DNA of 64,000 bases from Sarcocystis neurona (Eukaryota > Apicomplexa > Conoidasida > Eucoccidiorida > Sarcocystidae): contig KL647307.1 in assembly GCA_000727475.1 (NCBI GenBank), positions 1,508,895-1,572,894 on the forward strand, written 5' to 3'. A program made the translations under genes and the position numbers. Positions 23,007-34,482 of the stretch are shown here, piece after piece (position 1 is the first letter of the stretch; every line of letters begins with the position of its first letter). The notes below the pieces were generated by a model. The model was not told where the DNA came from. It did not search any database and saw only the letters and a list, made by a program, of their open reading frames with translations.

Positions 23007-24864
23007 GTACGTCGGTGCAGCAGCTGCAGCAGCAGCAAAGTTCTTCAGAGAAGAATCGGTGTGAAGAGGCGTTACGTACGTTTGCACGTATATATTCTAT
23101 GAATTTGTGCAGATTGATGACATACATTTCTCTTACGTCCATACGTGTATATGAACGTGTGTATATATACACAAGTATGTATACATATATATATATATAT
23201 CTACGACGGACGTAGCTCCTTACATCCGTATACCTAACGCCAATATGTTGGCTTCTCTGTTCACCTGCGTCTCAATAGACATATTCGCACAGAGCGATCC
23301 GGGTGCACGCACGCAGAAGAGTCGTACACATACACATATATATGTGGGAGAATGTGTACATATATACATATAGGTGGGATAGTAGTGAACTATATATATA
23401 TATCAGTACAAAGTTATGCATATATATATATGTATATATACACTTACGTTTGCGTCTGTAGATGTATATGGTGATTCTTCAAGCACACAGGTAGACACTC
23501 AAGGGTCAGCCAATATTAAGTAAAGTAAATATATGCAAGTGTGGGCCCTTCTCTCTCCTTCCGAGGAAAAGCCAATGTATTCTCTGCACAGCGTTGCATC
23601 GTGGGTAACTTCTGGTCCTCCGCGCGCGACTCGACGCATCGTCGAGCGGGGCAGATACCACCGTGACCACACAGACGTCCACGCTACCTGCTGTGTCGGT
23701 GGAACTACTACGACGCTGTGCTGCTGCTCCTGCTGCGTTATTTGTATCAGCCTGTGCTGCTGCGCCTGCTACGTCACCCGTCGCTGCTGCTGCTGCTCCT
23801 GCTGCGGTACCACTCCCTCCTGCTACTGCGTTGCGACGCAGTGCTGCTGCTGGGGACGTGTTCCCCTATGAGTCCCTGATGCTGTGGCTGCTGTGGGCGT
23901 GTGTTGGGGACGTGCTGCTGCTGTGGCGCTGTGGTGGCGCTCTTCTGCAGCTGGGCTGATTCTGGCGGCTGCCTTGCTGCGGTGGCTGCTCAGTGCTTCT
24001 CTACCTGCTGCTGTGACGCGCGCGCCGCTGTTGCAGCTGCCTCTTGCCTTTCGGCAGCTGCTGCTGCTGCCCTGTGGCACCGCCCTGCTAGTTCACGCGG
24101 CTACTGATATGACGCTGCTGTCGTAGGTGCTGCCGTCTTTTCTTCGTGCCCTCTCGTGTTTTCCTGCTGCTGCTGCTGCCGTTGCCACTGGTCGGTCAGC
24201 CTGTTGCTGGCGTTGCGCCACGCCGATGCCGGGGTCCCGTGTTCGGTTGCCGGCTTCCCTCCTACTTTTCTGCCCGCCGCCGGTGCTGCTGCTGCCTCGC
24301 CTGGGACGACTATACACTGCTGTCGTTTCAAGCTGCCGCTGCTGGAGCTCGTCGGCGCGCTGCGGGTGGTTCTGGTCCACAGTGCTGCTGCTGCGGCAGG
24401 TCTCTGCTGCTGTCGATGCTGCTGTTCCCGACTGCTGCTTCTCCCGCGGCCAACGTGAGACTGCCTGCGGCCAGTTCACGCTCGCGTTGCCTGTGAACCA
24501 CGTTGCTGCTGCTGCTGCCCCCCTTGCAAACTCACATTGTTGCTGCGTCTGACAATTAGTGCTGCTGCTACTGTTTTGGGCAGCTGCCGCTGCTGCAGCA
24601 TTGCTGGTGGTGCGGCTGCTGCTGGCGGTGCTGCCGTTGTATCGGCCGGCTGCTACTGAGATATACTTGTTGCTGCTGCTCCTGCAGTTTGCTGTTGTAG
24701 ACGCTCGCCACAGCAACTGCAGGATCGAGCCGCTGCCTGCATGCTTCCCCTCTCCCACTGCTCTTGTTGCTGCCGTCTCTGTTATAGTATACACAACGCA
24801 CGTCCAGCAGCAGTTGCTTCCCTAATGTTCCTGAGGCTTGGCGGATGTTTCTTCGGCTGCACAG
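23007..24864 (+). other. Intron of the Rab3GAP-like gene, repeat-filled
   Basis: The GTACGT donor at 23007 and acceptor ctgcacag ending 24864 are in matching phase. The intron holds TA microsatellites (about 23160-23450) and then about 1.1 kb of CTG/GCT runs (23700-24720). The latter create open frames rich in Leu, Ala and Cys on + and Ser, Gln and Arg on -. Those frames are not coding in this model. Confidence 0.65.
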
Positions 24865-27800
24865 GCTTCTTCGGTCTCTTTGCATGCGCGCTCGGAGTCC
24901 ACTTATCCACCAGGCCTCCCTTCTCTTCTTCTCCTCTGGCGTGTCTCGCTAGCCGAGAGCAGCAGCAGCAGCAGCAAGAGCAACAGACGCAGCAGCAGCA
25001 TCAAGAGCTACTGCACCAGCAGCAGGAGCGACTGCAGCAGCTGCAGGAGCGGTGCTTGGTGTCTCTGCGATATACACACTTCTTGGCAGCGCTGCCCTCT
25101 CCCCCTGCGGGTTTCTTTTGCCGCAGGTGGAGGCGGCTATATCCAGCAGCAGCAGCAGCGGAGTCGTACAGCACTGCGCCGACTGCCCCGTCGGCTGCAG
25201 CAGACTTCGACAGCACCGCGTACTCGACGGCAACAGCAGCAGCAAGACAGTTTGCTGCGTCCTGCACGGCAGCAGGTGTCCAGGCTGCTGCGACTGCTGC
25301 TGCTTTTTCTTCTTCTGGTGGGATTTTTCACGCAGCAGCAAGAAAACTTTTCTTCTCTTCTGGAGACAACGAAAGGCCGTCAACCGCCAGGAGCAGCAGC
25401 GGCAGCAGCAGCAGCCAGAGCAGTCACGACAGTTGCAGCGAAGACAGCAGTAGCAGCAGCCTGCAGATCGCAAGTCCCGAAGATGAAACAGGCGTTACGA
25501 GTTTCTTCTTCAGCAAGTGGCAGCAGAGCAAGGCTGCTACGGCAGCAGAAGAAACTTCTGCTGTAGCTCAGAAGAAGCAGCAGCTGCTCTTCACCAGCTG
25601 CGTGGTGGACCCGTACAACTCTCTACACTTCTGCCGCTGCATTCCTTCGCTGCCGGTGCTCGCCTACGCCTCTTCTCTCCCCACGTCGCTTCGCATTAGC
25701 AGCAGCCAGCCTGATCGCACGTGCTGTAGTAGCAGCAACAGCAGCGAGGGTAGCAATACTCGCATCAACACCTACTTCCTCGACGAGTGGAGCGGCCCTT
25801 TCCACTGTCTTCCTCCTGTCCCTGTGTGCACACTGCGGCTCACTACGAATCCGCTGCTGCAGCAGCTGCTGCGCGGCGTTCGAGAGCTGCTGCAGCAGCA
25901 GCAACAGCAACAGCAACTGCTGCTCGTCAAGCTGCACGCCTTGCAGCACGAGCCGCGGCTCGGACAGCAGCAGCAGCAGCAGAAGCAAGTCTCAACGATT
26001 TCTGCTGCTGCAGCAGAGAGGGAGGTCTTGCCCTCTGCTGCTGTTGCCGCTGCCAGCAGAGGAGCGAGCCGGGAGATTTTCACTGCCGGCCACAGGGCCT
26101 TGCGCGCAGAAACAGAGAAAGAAGCGGTGAATGCGGTGGAAGGACAAGAAGCAGCACAGCAACAGCAGCGGCAGCACCCACAACGGCATCTCGAGCACCA
26201 GCGACAGCATCAAGAACAGGAGCAGCAGCAGGAGCAACGGCCGTTCCACCAGCCTCCGCAACAGCCCCAGCAGCAAAAGTGTCGAGAACTCGTGTGTGAG
26301 TGGGATGCTACAGAAGCTGCTGCTGCTGCAGCAAGTGAGAGTAATATATGCTGGCTCGGACCCATGGCACAGGTGCTGCGCAGCTGTGGGACAGCAGAAG
26401 GAGGGGAGGAACAGGAAGAACGGCTTCAATACGGAAGCACCAGCAGTAGCAGCAGCGCCGACTGCAGGGACTTTCTTTCGTTGTGCGTCAGACGTATACA
26501 GCAGCGGCCTCTGCTGCAGCTGCAGACGACGCGCCTCTTCGGACTCGTGCTGCTGCTGCAGCAGGCGCTGGAAGCTGGTGTCAGTTCTGCAACACTCGTC
26601 CCTCCCGACTGCAGCAGCAGCAGCAACAGAGAAGCCACGACAGCGAGCAGCAGAGGCAGCAGCAGGAACAGCAACAGACGCGCACCGCGACAGAGGCGCC
26701 TCCTAGACGAGCTGTACATTGCCCCTTTCCTCGCCCATCAACGACAGCAGCAGCAGAAACAGCAGCAGCCGGAGCAGCCGCGACAGCAGGGCCAGCACCA
26801 AGAGCGGCAGCAGCAACATCGGAATCAGCCGCAAGAGGAGCAACAGCAGCAGGAACAGCAACAACAGCAGGAGCAGCAGCAACAGGAGGAACACCAGCAG
26901 GAGAAACAGCAGCAGCAGGAACAGCAGCAACGTAGACAGCAGGAGGAGCAGCAGCTTATGGTACGGGGAGAGGAGGAAGAGCAGGGGACGCACAGGAAAG
27001 ATCTTCAGAGTCCGAAGAGTACGAAGGAATGGACCTGCGACGTGCTGCCGCAGAGACACAGAAGGACTATTGGCCTCCCGTCCCCTTCTGCTGCTGCTAC
27101 TACTACACCTAATTTATTGTTCCGTCGCAGTTCTTGTTCAGTAACTGCCCCGTCTTTTTCTTCTTCTGCTGCCGAGCGCGTCTCCACTGCTGGTATTCCT
27201 AGTGCTCTTCCTGCTGCTGCTGTTCTTCCTCGTGTGGCAGCACTACCAGCAGCAGATTCAACCGCCAGAGCAGCTCCAGGAACAGCAGCAGCAGCAACCG
27301 CGCCAGCAGCAACAGCAGCGGCACTTCCAGTAGCAGAAGTAGCAGCACCGAGAGGAGCAGCAGCTGCACTTCCCCCAGCTGCAGGAACGGCAAGAACGTA
27401 CAGAGAAGCAGCAAGAGCAGAAACACGTTGCAGCTGCAGTCCTCTCGGCGACACTCGCAACGCATCGGAGGCGCAGTCGGCGCGTAGGCAGCACGTCGCT
27501 ATTGCTGCTGCTGCACCTGCCCTGCAGCAAGAGCAACAGCGTCAGGAGAGGGCCGTGCAGCAGGAACAGCTAACAGGGAATGTGCAAGAGGACAAAAGCG
27601 TCTCCCCCCAGATGCGGCACCGCTGCAGCAGGCGAGCGACGGAGGTGGCTGCCGGGCAGGAGGAGTCGCAGAGGGGTAGCAGCAGCAGTTACTCTTCGAA
27701 TACAACGCAGCCGCTGTTCGCTGCTGCGCTTCCAGCGACAGGAGCAGCGTCACGTGCGGTGCGCAGCCCGGAAGAAAAAGCAGCAGCAGGAGAACCGGCA

Positions 27801-30800
27801 GCAGCGTCAAACACAGCAGATACCATATCAGCAGCTGCAGCAGAACACGCAAAAGCAACTGCAGCTCCTGCAGCAGCAGCCGACACAGCAGCAACAGCAG
27901 AAATTTTGCAGCAACAGCTCTATCCGTCTTGGCAGATCATTTCCCCATTCTGGACGGGCGTTTATCCCTCGGCAGCTGCGGCAGCTGCCGTCCTCCTTCT
28001 GCCTGGCAGCAGCGCAGCTAGCAACAAGAGTAGCAGTAGCAGCAGCAGCAGTACGGAGCGCGTTCCGCCGGTGTTGATTTCACCACCGCCGCACAGCAGC
28101 ACCGACAGACTGCTGCAGCAGGACTTCCCACACTCCTACCAGCAGCAGGAAACCAGCGGCAGCAGCGCGACCGAAGAAGCGCTGTGGCCAGTCGTAGAGC
28201 ACCTGCTAAGGCCGTTGCGGCCGTCAGAGCACCGTGCGCATCTGCTGCAGCAGGCGAAGAAATTAGTTGTTCTTCATGGCGTAGAAAACTGCTCCTCATA
28301 CTCCGCGACTGCTGCTCCTGTTGCGTCGGCAGTGCGCCTCGGCAGTGCCGCGCCCACGCGCAGACAGCGCCGGGCTGCTGCAGCAGCAGACGGAGGGAGA
28401 AAGGCAGCACCGGAAGCAGCAGTGGCAGGAGCACGAGATGAAACAGCAGTAGCAGCAGGTAGGAACGGAGGCGTGACAGCAGCAGGAAAGACAGCAGGAG
28501 GAGTGCCAGAAAGAGAAGGAGCAGAACTCGCTCCCTCGGAAGAGGGGAAGCCCTCCTGCAGGTGCGCCCGGCACATGCGGCGTGAGAAGGCCGATAGAGA
28601 GGTGACTCAAACCACAGACCCACCTTATCCTTCCTTTCTTTCTTCTTCTTTGCCGTCCTCTTGTTGTCATTCCCAGGGCCAGGCAGCGTCATTGCCTTCC
28701 TGTGGTGCCGCTGCCACGTACTTTGCTTTTTCTTTGTTGGTACCGGGAGCAGCAAGCGCTTCTTTGCTAAGGGAGCTCGCGATGGTGGTCGCGCTGCTGC
28801 CTTCTCTGCAGCACGTGGAGAGACTCTGGCGTTTGCTCCTACGTGCGATGCGGGGCTATTGGGAGGCGCAGAAGCTGCTGCCCGGTATTGCTGCTGCGGC
28901 TGCCACTTCCCCACCGGCTGCCCTGCTGCAGCAACAGCTGGAGGATGTACGGCGTCAACAGCGTGAGCGACGGCGCCTGACGCAGGCGAGGCCGCAGCAG
29001 CAGCAGTCCGGTCGACAGCAGCAGCCGAAGCAGCGGCAGGCTGCTCAGGCAGGCGGGGCGCGCGTGCAGGCACGTCAGCGGGGAGAGCACGAAAAGCAGC
29101 AGCAGCAGCAGAAGGAAAGGGAAGAAGGGCCAGAAAGAAGCAGCCGCACAGCGAGGAGATCTGTTGGCCACCACCTGCAGCCTCGCCCGGGTTTTTCATT
29201 CGCATGGTTGACGAGAAATAAACTATTCAAACGTTCTCACGCTTCGAGCGGAAATTTCCGCAGGGGCAGCAGCCCCTCTTCGATCCGCCAGAAGGACAGC
29301 AGCCTTTCAAGAAACAGCAGCAGCAGCAGCCACAACAGCTCCAGCAGCCAGAACGACACCAGCAGCAGCCCGTCGTCCAGCCGAAAAAGTGAGGCTTCCT
29401 CTACTGTGAACAACTGCCCTGAAGCACGCAGGAATCGCCGCAGCAGCGAGAGCAACAGCAGGAGTAGTAACACTAGCAGCAGTAATAGCCGTGGCAGCAA
29501 CAACGCCGTCCGCGAAGGGGCTGGGAGCACACGTTTGAGCCGTGGGCGTCGGCTCTGGCGGCGTGTGGCCTCGCCTCTGGGTGTCCGGGCAGCAGGAGCC
29601 GGGCGTCGTGTTGCTGCTGCTTCGTCCCTGGGGACAGGAGACGCAACAGTGGCAGACGGAGTAGGCGTCCTGCAGTCGAGTAGGAGCAGCAGCGCTGCTG
29701 CCAAAGAAAGAGGCGCCGCCGAACATGACGCTTCCGGTGTGAGCTGCCTTGTCGAAGCAGCGTGCAGTCCTGCGACCTTCTGCTGTAGCCAGTGGCCTAC
29801 TCGGCAGAGACCGTCCGGGCACAACAGGAGAAGCAGAAGGGGACGACGGCAGGGTTTCTGCTGCAGCAGCAGAAGAGAGGAAGCAGCAACTGGCGCTGTA
29901 GCGGCAGGGGCTTCTCTCGTCCCTGATGGGCCTGTAGGTCTGCCTGACGTGCGCTGCTGTTTGATTTTGCAGCACTTGCAGCAGCTGAACTGCGCCGTTC
30001 AGCAGCTGCGCCTTCTCGCGTGGAAAAGGAAGCAGGAGCAGCAGCAGCAGCCCGGTGCGGAGCAAGAGCAACAGCAGGCAGACCCAGACGACTCTCCGCC
30101 GACAGAGCAGCAGAAGGACGGCCCGTTCGAAAGCCATCGGTTCCTCCGGTGGACTCGAAGAAGAGAATCTGCAGCGGCAGGAGCTGAGGCAGCAAGAGCG
30201 GCATCAAAGCAGCTGCTGCTGCCTGTCTTCCCTCCCGTAACGGCCACGACCTTGCCGCTGTATCGAGCGAAGCTTGAACAGTTGCTGCTGACGGAAGCGG
30301 CCTCGACCGCCGGTGACGCTGCTGTTGCTGCTAGCAGCTGCAGCACGCCCTTTCAATTCATCCGCCGCTGCCGAGCCGTCTTCCGCGCTGCTGCTGTCGC
30401 GCACCCGCCACACCAGGCGTTGCCGGCCTCTTGTGCTGCAGGAGAAGGAGAAAAAGGGAGAGCAAGAGGAGCGGCAGCTTCTACAAGACTGCAACAACAC
30501 ACTTTTGAGGAGGCAGGCTGCTTTAGTGACTGGTGGCTGCATGCTTTCGGGGGACCGCATGCGTGGGCAGCGGACTTGGCAGCGCTAGTTGCGTCTCGAG
30601 AACGTCTGCTGCTTATGCGACGTGCTGCGCTTGTAGCTGCTGCTGCAGCTGCCCCTCCGCCTTTTGCTCTTCCTCTCTCGGCTGCTGTTGTGCCTTCGCT
30701 CAGGGGCGCTACTGATTGTCTCTCACGTGCTGCAGCCCCGTCCGACCGGGAGGAGCACGGCGTCCCGCAGCGGGAAGGTGCTCAGCAGCAGCACATGCAC

Positions 30801-31142
30801 CAGCCGGAAGGCCCTGCTGCGGAAGAGCTGCAACAGCAGCAGCAGCGGCGGCGCCCGTCTTTGTCTGAGGGCAATCAGAGCGTCTGCGGCAGCGGGGGAC
30901 CGGTGTGGTCCTCGCGTGCTGCAGAAGCAGCAGCAGCGGCCGTCACGGCGGCGGCAGCAGCGGCTGCGACAAGAGTTGCTGCAGCAGACTGCGTCCTCGC
31001 GCAGCAGCCAGGGGGATCGGCTGCACGACAAGCTGCAGCAGCTGCTGCTGCGTTTACTGACGAGGAGGACGGCGCTGCTGCATGCGACAAAAAAGAAGAC
31101 AGCGACCCTTTTACTGTTGGCTCCCATCTCTTCGACGCGACG
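24865..31142 (+). CDS. RAB3GAP1-like: Rab3GAP catalytic subunit homologue, giant third exon
   Basis: One exon of 6,278 bp (about 2,092 codons), open throughout and ending at a GTGAGT donor. Conserved family blocks appear in order: G-F-F-G-L-F-A-C-A-L-G (start); C-L-V-S-L-R-Y-T-H-F-L (about 25053); L-L-F-T-S-C-V-V-D-P-Y-N-S-L-H-F (about 25590); L-W-R-L-L-L-R-A-M-R-G-Y-W-E-A-Q-K-L-L-P-G (about 28824-28890); L-P-D-V-R-C-C-L-I-L-Q-H-L-Q-Q-L-N-C-A (about 29940-29997); L-L-L-P-V-F-P-P-V-T (about 30214); and terminal S-H-L-F-D-A-T. The last joins in phase 0 to A-L-H-Y-L-E of the final exon, as in the family's L-F-D-D-T...V-L-H-Y-L. Everything between is Gln, Ala, Ser, Arg or Thr-rich and CAG-derived. 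The Y-W-E...P-G and P-D-x-R-C-C-L blocks, adjacent in animals, are about 1 kb apart. Expected role: Rab GTPase activation in vesicle traffic. Activity is untested. Confidence 0.75.
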
Positions 31143-31389
31143 GTGAGTGACGCAGGCACCTCCTTCCATGGCTACCTGCATCACAGAAGCATTCCGCGCC
31201 GAAACGGCGCGGACGTATATATCTCTGTCCATCTGTTGGTGTAGATGACACATATACGTACACAGGGTACACAGACACATGTATACATTCGTGCAGGTGT
31301 GCCTCTGCGAAAGAGACATCTCAAGAATATACTCTCTACCCCCCATATGCTCTCCTTTTTTCTTTTCTTGTCTCTCTCTTCCTCTCCTC

Positions 31390-31800
31390 CTTTATATATA
31401 TATATATATATGTTTAGATATAAGCGTATAAGTAGACAGGCATATAGACAAACATAAACGTATGCATATATCCATCTACCTATCTATATATATATATGTT
31501 TGTAGAGAGAGGCAGTGAGAAAGAGAAAGCGAGACAGTAAGACAGATATACGGATGAAATTGCATATATATCCATGTGTATATAGATACGTGTGGACAGG
31601 TATATATATATATAGATGGATGCATGTCTATATATGTATGATTATGTATGCATATATGCATATATGCATACATATATAAACTTACATATCTTATAGACGT
31701 ATGTATATCCATAGATAGATTAGTATACATATGAATAGGTATACGCATCTATAGACACGAATATATAGATAGACACATGTATGTGTGTGTGTATGCGTGT
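31390..31800. repeat. TA-rich microsatellite block
   Basis: Interrupted (TA)n with tatgtata and catacata variants. This is typical of the intronic filler in the repeat-rich segments. Confidence 0.8.
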
Positions 31801-32659
31801 ATATGTTCATATAGATGTATGGCTCTCTGGCTCGCTGTCCCCCGTCTCCCCGTCTCCCTGCGTCTCCGTGTTCGTGTCGGTCAGTCTGCTGACGAATGCT
31901 CGTATAGGTATATGCGACCTCGTAGGTTGTTTGTTCCTCTGTATGTGTGTGTGTGCTGCTCTCTGTTCAGAAGACACTTTTTTCTACACACAAGCGTGTC
32001 TGTGTGTCTGCATATATCTACACATGCAGGCGTCTACACATATACATACATATTCTGGTGTACACACGCGTGTCTGTGTGTCTACACAGATCTACACACA
32101 GGGGCATCTATCTATATGTGTGCGTCAGCAGCACACGCAGACGGAGAGACTCATAGAGAGATATGTTTGTGCCTATGTTTATACAGCAATATAGCTATAT
32201 ATGTATAGGATGACGACGCGTCTTTGTCTGACTGTATGTTGGGGGGAATGTGTGAGCATCTGCGTGGACGTCGTGTGTGTCTATACCGCACACGCACACA
32301 CGGAAGGAGAGACACACGGAAACGTAAAACAGGCGCATGTTGCTGCCCCTCTCTTTTCCGCGTTCTTTTCCTTTTCGAATATACCCGCAGCATGTGCCCC
32401 TAGCGTCTTCTATTAAGCTTCTGCGCAGGAGGAGACCCCTCCGTCTGTGTTTCTGTCATGCGTGTATCCCCAGTAATGAGACAACGGGTGCATGCAAGTA
32501 CGTGTCTGAGTTTCGACAGGAAGAAAGACGTGGCAGAAAATAAAGGGACACAGAAGGAGGTGCGTCTTCCTTGTGGCTCGACGCCCACACACTACTCAGA
32601 GCCGCCCACTTCCGTTCGCTAGGGATGAAGTGATGCGCCTGGGATGCGTATATAGAGTC

Positions 32660-33225
32660 TGACCCTCATGTGCGTATGCTTGCATATATATATATATAGA
32701 TATACATACATATGTATATATATATGTAGATGTGTACGTGTATATTGTGTATATAAGTATATATATATATATATTAGTATATTGTGTATATGTGTATGAA
32801 TATCAGTGTACTGCGGTCCTTGTAAAATACACTTATGTTGTGTAGACATTGTGGAGTCCTTAGGTTCACACCTACGAATATATGTGATACACGTGTGCGA
32901 TACACCTACGTATAGGTAGATTGGTGGAAGATATTGTATTGAACAGGCGTACATATATATATATATGTATGCATATTATAGAGGCGTATATATATGTATA
33001 TATATATGTAGAGGGAGAGAGAGAGAGAGAAGAAAAAAGAGAGGCTGCAGTGGGAGTCTGCGTAGACGTCTCTATACTGCAGGCACACACTTACGTATAT
33101 ATATATATATATGCGTACACGAATATGTAAATAGGTCCACATATATATATATATATATACACATATAGACAGACGCACATATATATATATATATGTATGT
33201 AGTGAAACGCATTTTGGTGCGGGCG
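32660..33225. repeat. TA/GA microsatellite block
   Basis: Repeated atatatatgtatata motifs with a purine run of gagagagagagagaagaaaa near 33012-33045. Lies within the long Rab3GAP-like intron. Confidence 0.8.
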
Positions 33226-33239
33226 GGGACGTCGACTGA

Positions 33240-33730
33240 TAGCAACAGCAGCAGCAAGAGTGTGAAACTCCCCAGCAGCAGCAGCAGTATCAAAAGAACC
33301 TGCGGCAGCAGCTGTACGGGAAAAAGCAACGGTAGCGGCTTTCAGCAGATCCGGTAGCTGCAGCTGTATCAGGAGAACAACAAGCAGCAGCAGTATCAGC
33401 GGAACCGGCGTCAGCAGCTGTAGCCGAGGAACCAGCAGCAGCAGGTGTACGAGAAGAACCGGCGGCAGCAGCAGCTGTATCTAAAGAACTGGCAGCAGGA
33501 GCGTATCAGGAGAAGCAACAGCACCAGCTGTCTCAGAAGAAGCAGCAACAACAGCTGTGTAACGAGAACCAGCAGCACCAGCTGCGTCAGCAGAACCAGC
33601 AGCGGCAGGTGTGTCAGAAGAACGAGCAGCGGCAACTGTGTTACATGTGCCAGCAACAGTAGCTGTATCAACAGACCAAGCAGCGGCAGCAGCAGCAGCA
33701 GCGTCGGCAGCAGCAGCATCGGCAGAAACA
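33240..33730. repeat. CAG-type minisatellite, 27-bp period, inside an intron
   Basis: Imperfect units built on agaaccagcagc...tgtgtc. Adjacent units start at 33565, 33592 and 33619, exactly 27 bp apart; older, more diverged units lie upstream. Being a multiple of three, it gives a 9-residue repeat on + (R-T-S-S-x-x-C-V-x) and a Leu-rich 9-residue repeat on -. Confidence 0.8.
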
Positions 33731-34482
33731 GCGTCTCTTGATTTCCTGTTTAAAGGTTGTCTCCCTGTGAACCTGCGCCGACAGGCATGCGTCGTCAACG
33801 ACAGCCGCACAAGCGTCTATACGTATTCTATTCGTGTGTCTTTTCACATCCACGTATTTGTACTATATATATATTTTTCTGTGTTTGCCAAGTTTTTTGC
33901 ATAAATCTGCGCCTCTTGTGTACGCATTTCGCGGTGCTTCTATGTGAGGTACATTATCACCGATACGCGTGCAATAATTCACGTTATATACTGGGATGCC
34001 TGCACTGCATTCGTACGTATACATGTGCATACATACATACATCTACATCTATATATATATATCATATGTAAGGGGTACGGTGTGTGTGTATATTTTTACA
34101 TTCGTGTGCAATTCTTACGTATTCATGAGCATCCGACGCTGCTCCGGACTAATTCATAGTAATATACGCACACGTGCACGTATATATATATGTTTGGTAC
34201 GTACTCCTTTACGTATATGTATATAGCTGTATGTACACACACCCAATTTACTTATATATAAAATATATATATATATATGTACGTATAACGTGACATACAT
34301 ATATATTTTTACAATATGTATTTGCGCCTCCCCTTGTCTCAGGTACAATACATAGATGTTGTGTATATGTATATATATATATATACATATCTCCTCCTCT
34401 CTCCCTCTCTCTATATGTATATATATATATAAATGGGAAGCATCGCAGTGCAAGACATGGGAAGTGCTGCTGTTGTACGCAG

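Larger units (their letters stand above)
31143..34482 (+). other. 3.3-kb intron of the Rab3GAP-like gene
   Basis: Bounded by GTGAGT (31143) and tgttgtacgcag (ending 34482), both phase 0. It contains TA and CA/TG microsatellites (31390-31800, 32690-33210, 34030-34435), a GA run near 33012-33045 and a CAG-type 27-bp minisatellite (about 33240-33730). The many Tyr/Ile/His/Thr-rich frames are microsatellite products. Confidence 0.7.

Noticed and set aside
23533..24825. Leu/Ala/Cys-rich open frames resembling membrane proteins
   Set aside because: They lie inside an intron whose donor (23007) and acceptor (24864) match in phase and rebuild a conserved Rab3GAP motif. The frames are products of (CTG)n.
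28018..29205. 395-residue minus-strand open frame
   Set aside because: Shadow of the giant + exon; composition is entirely repeat-complement.
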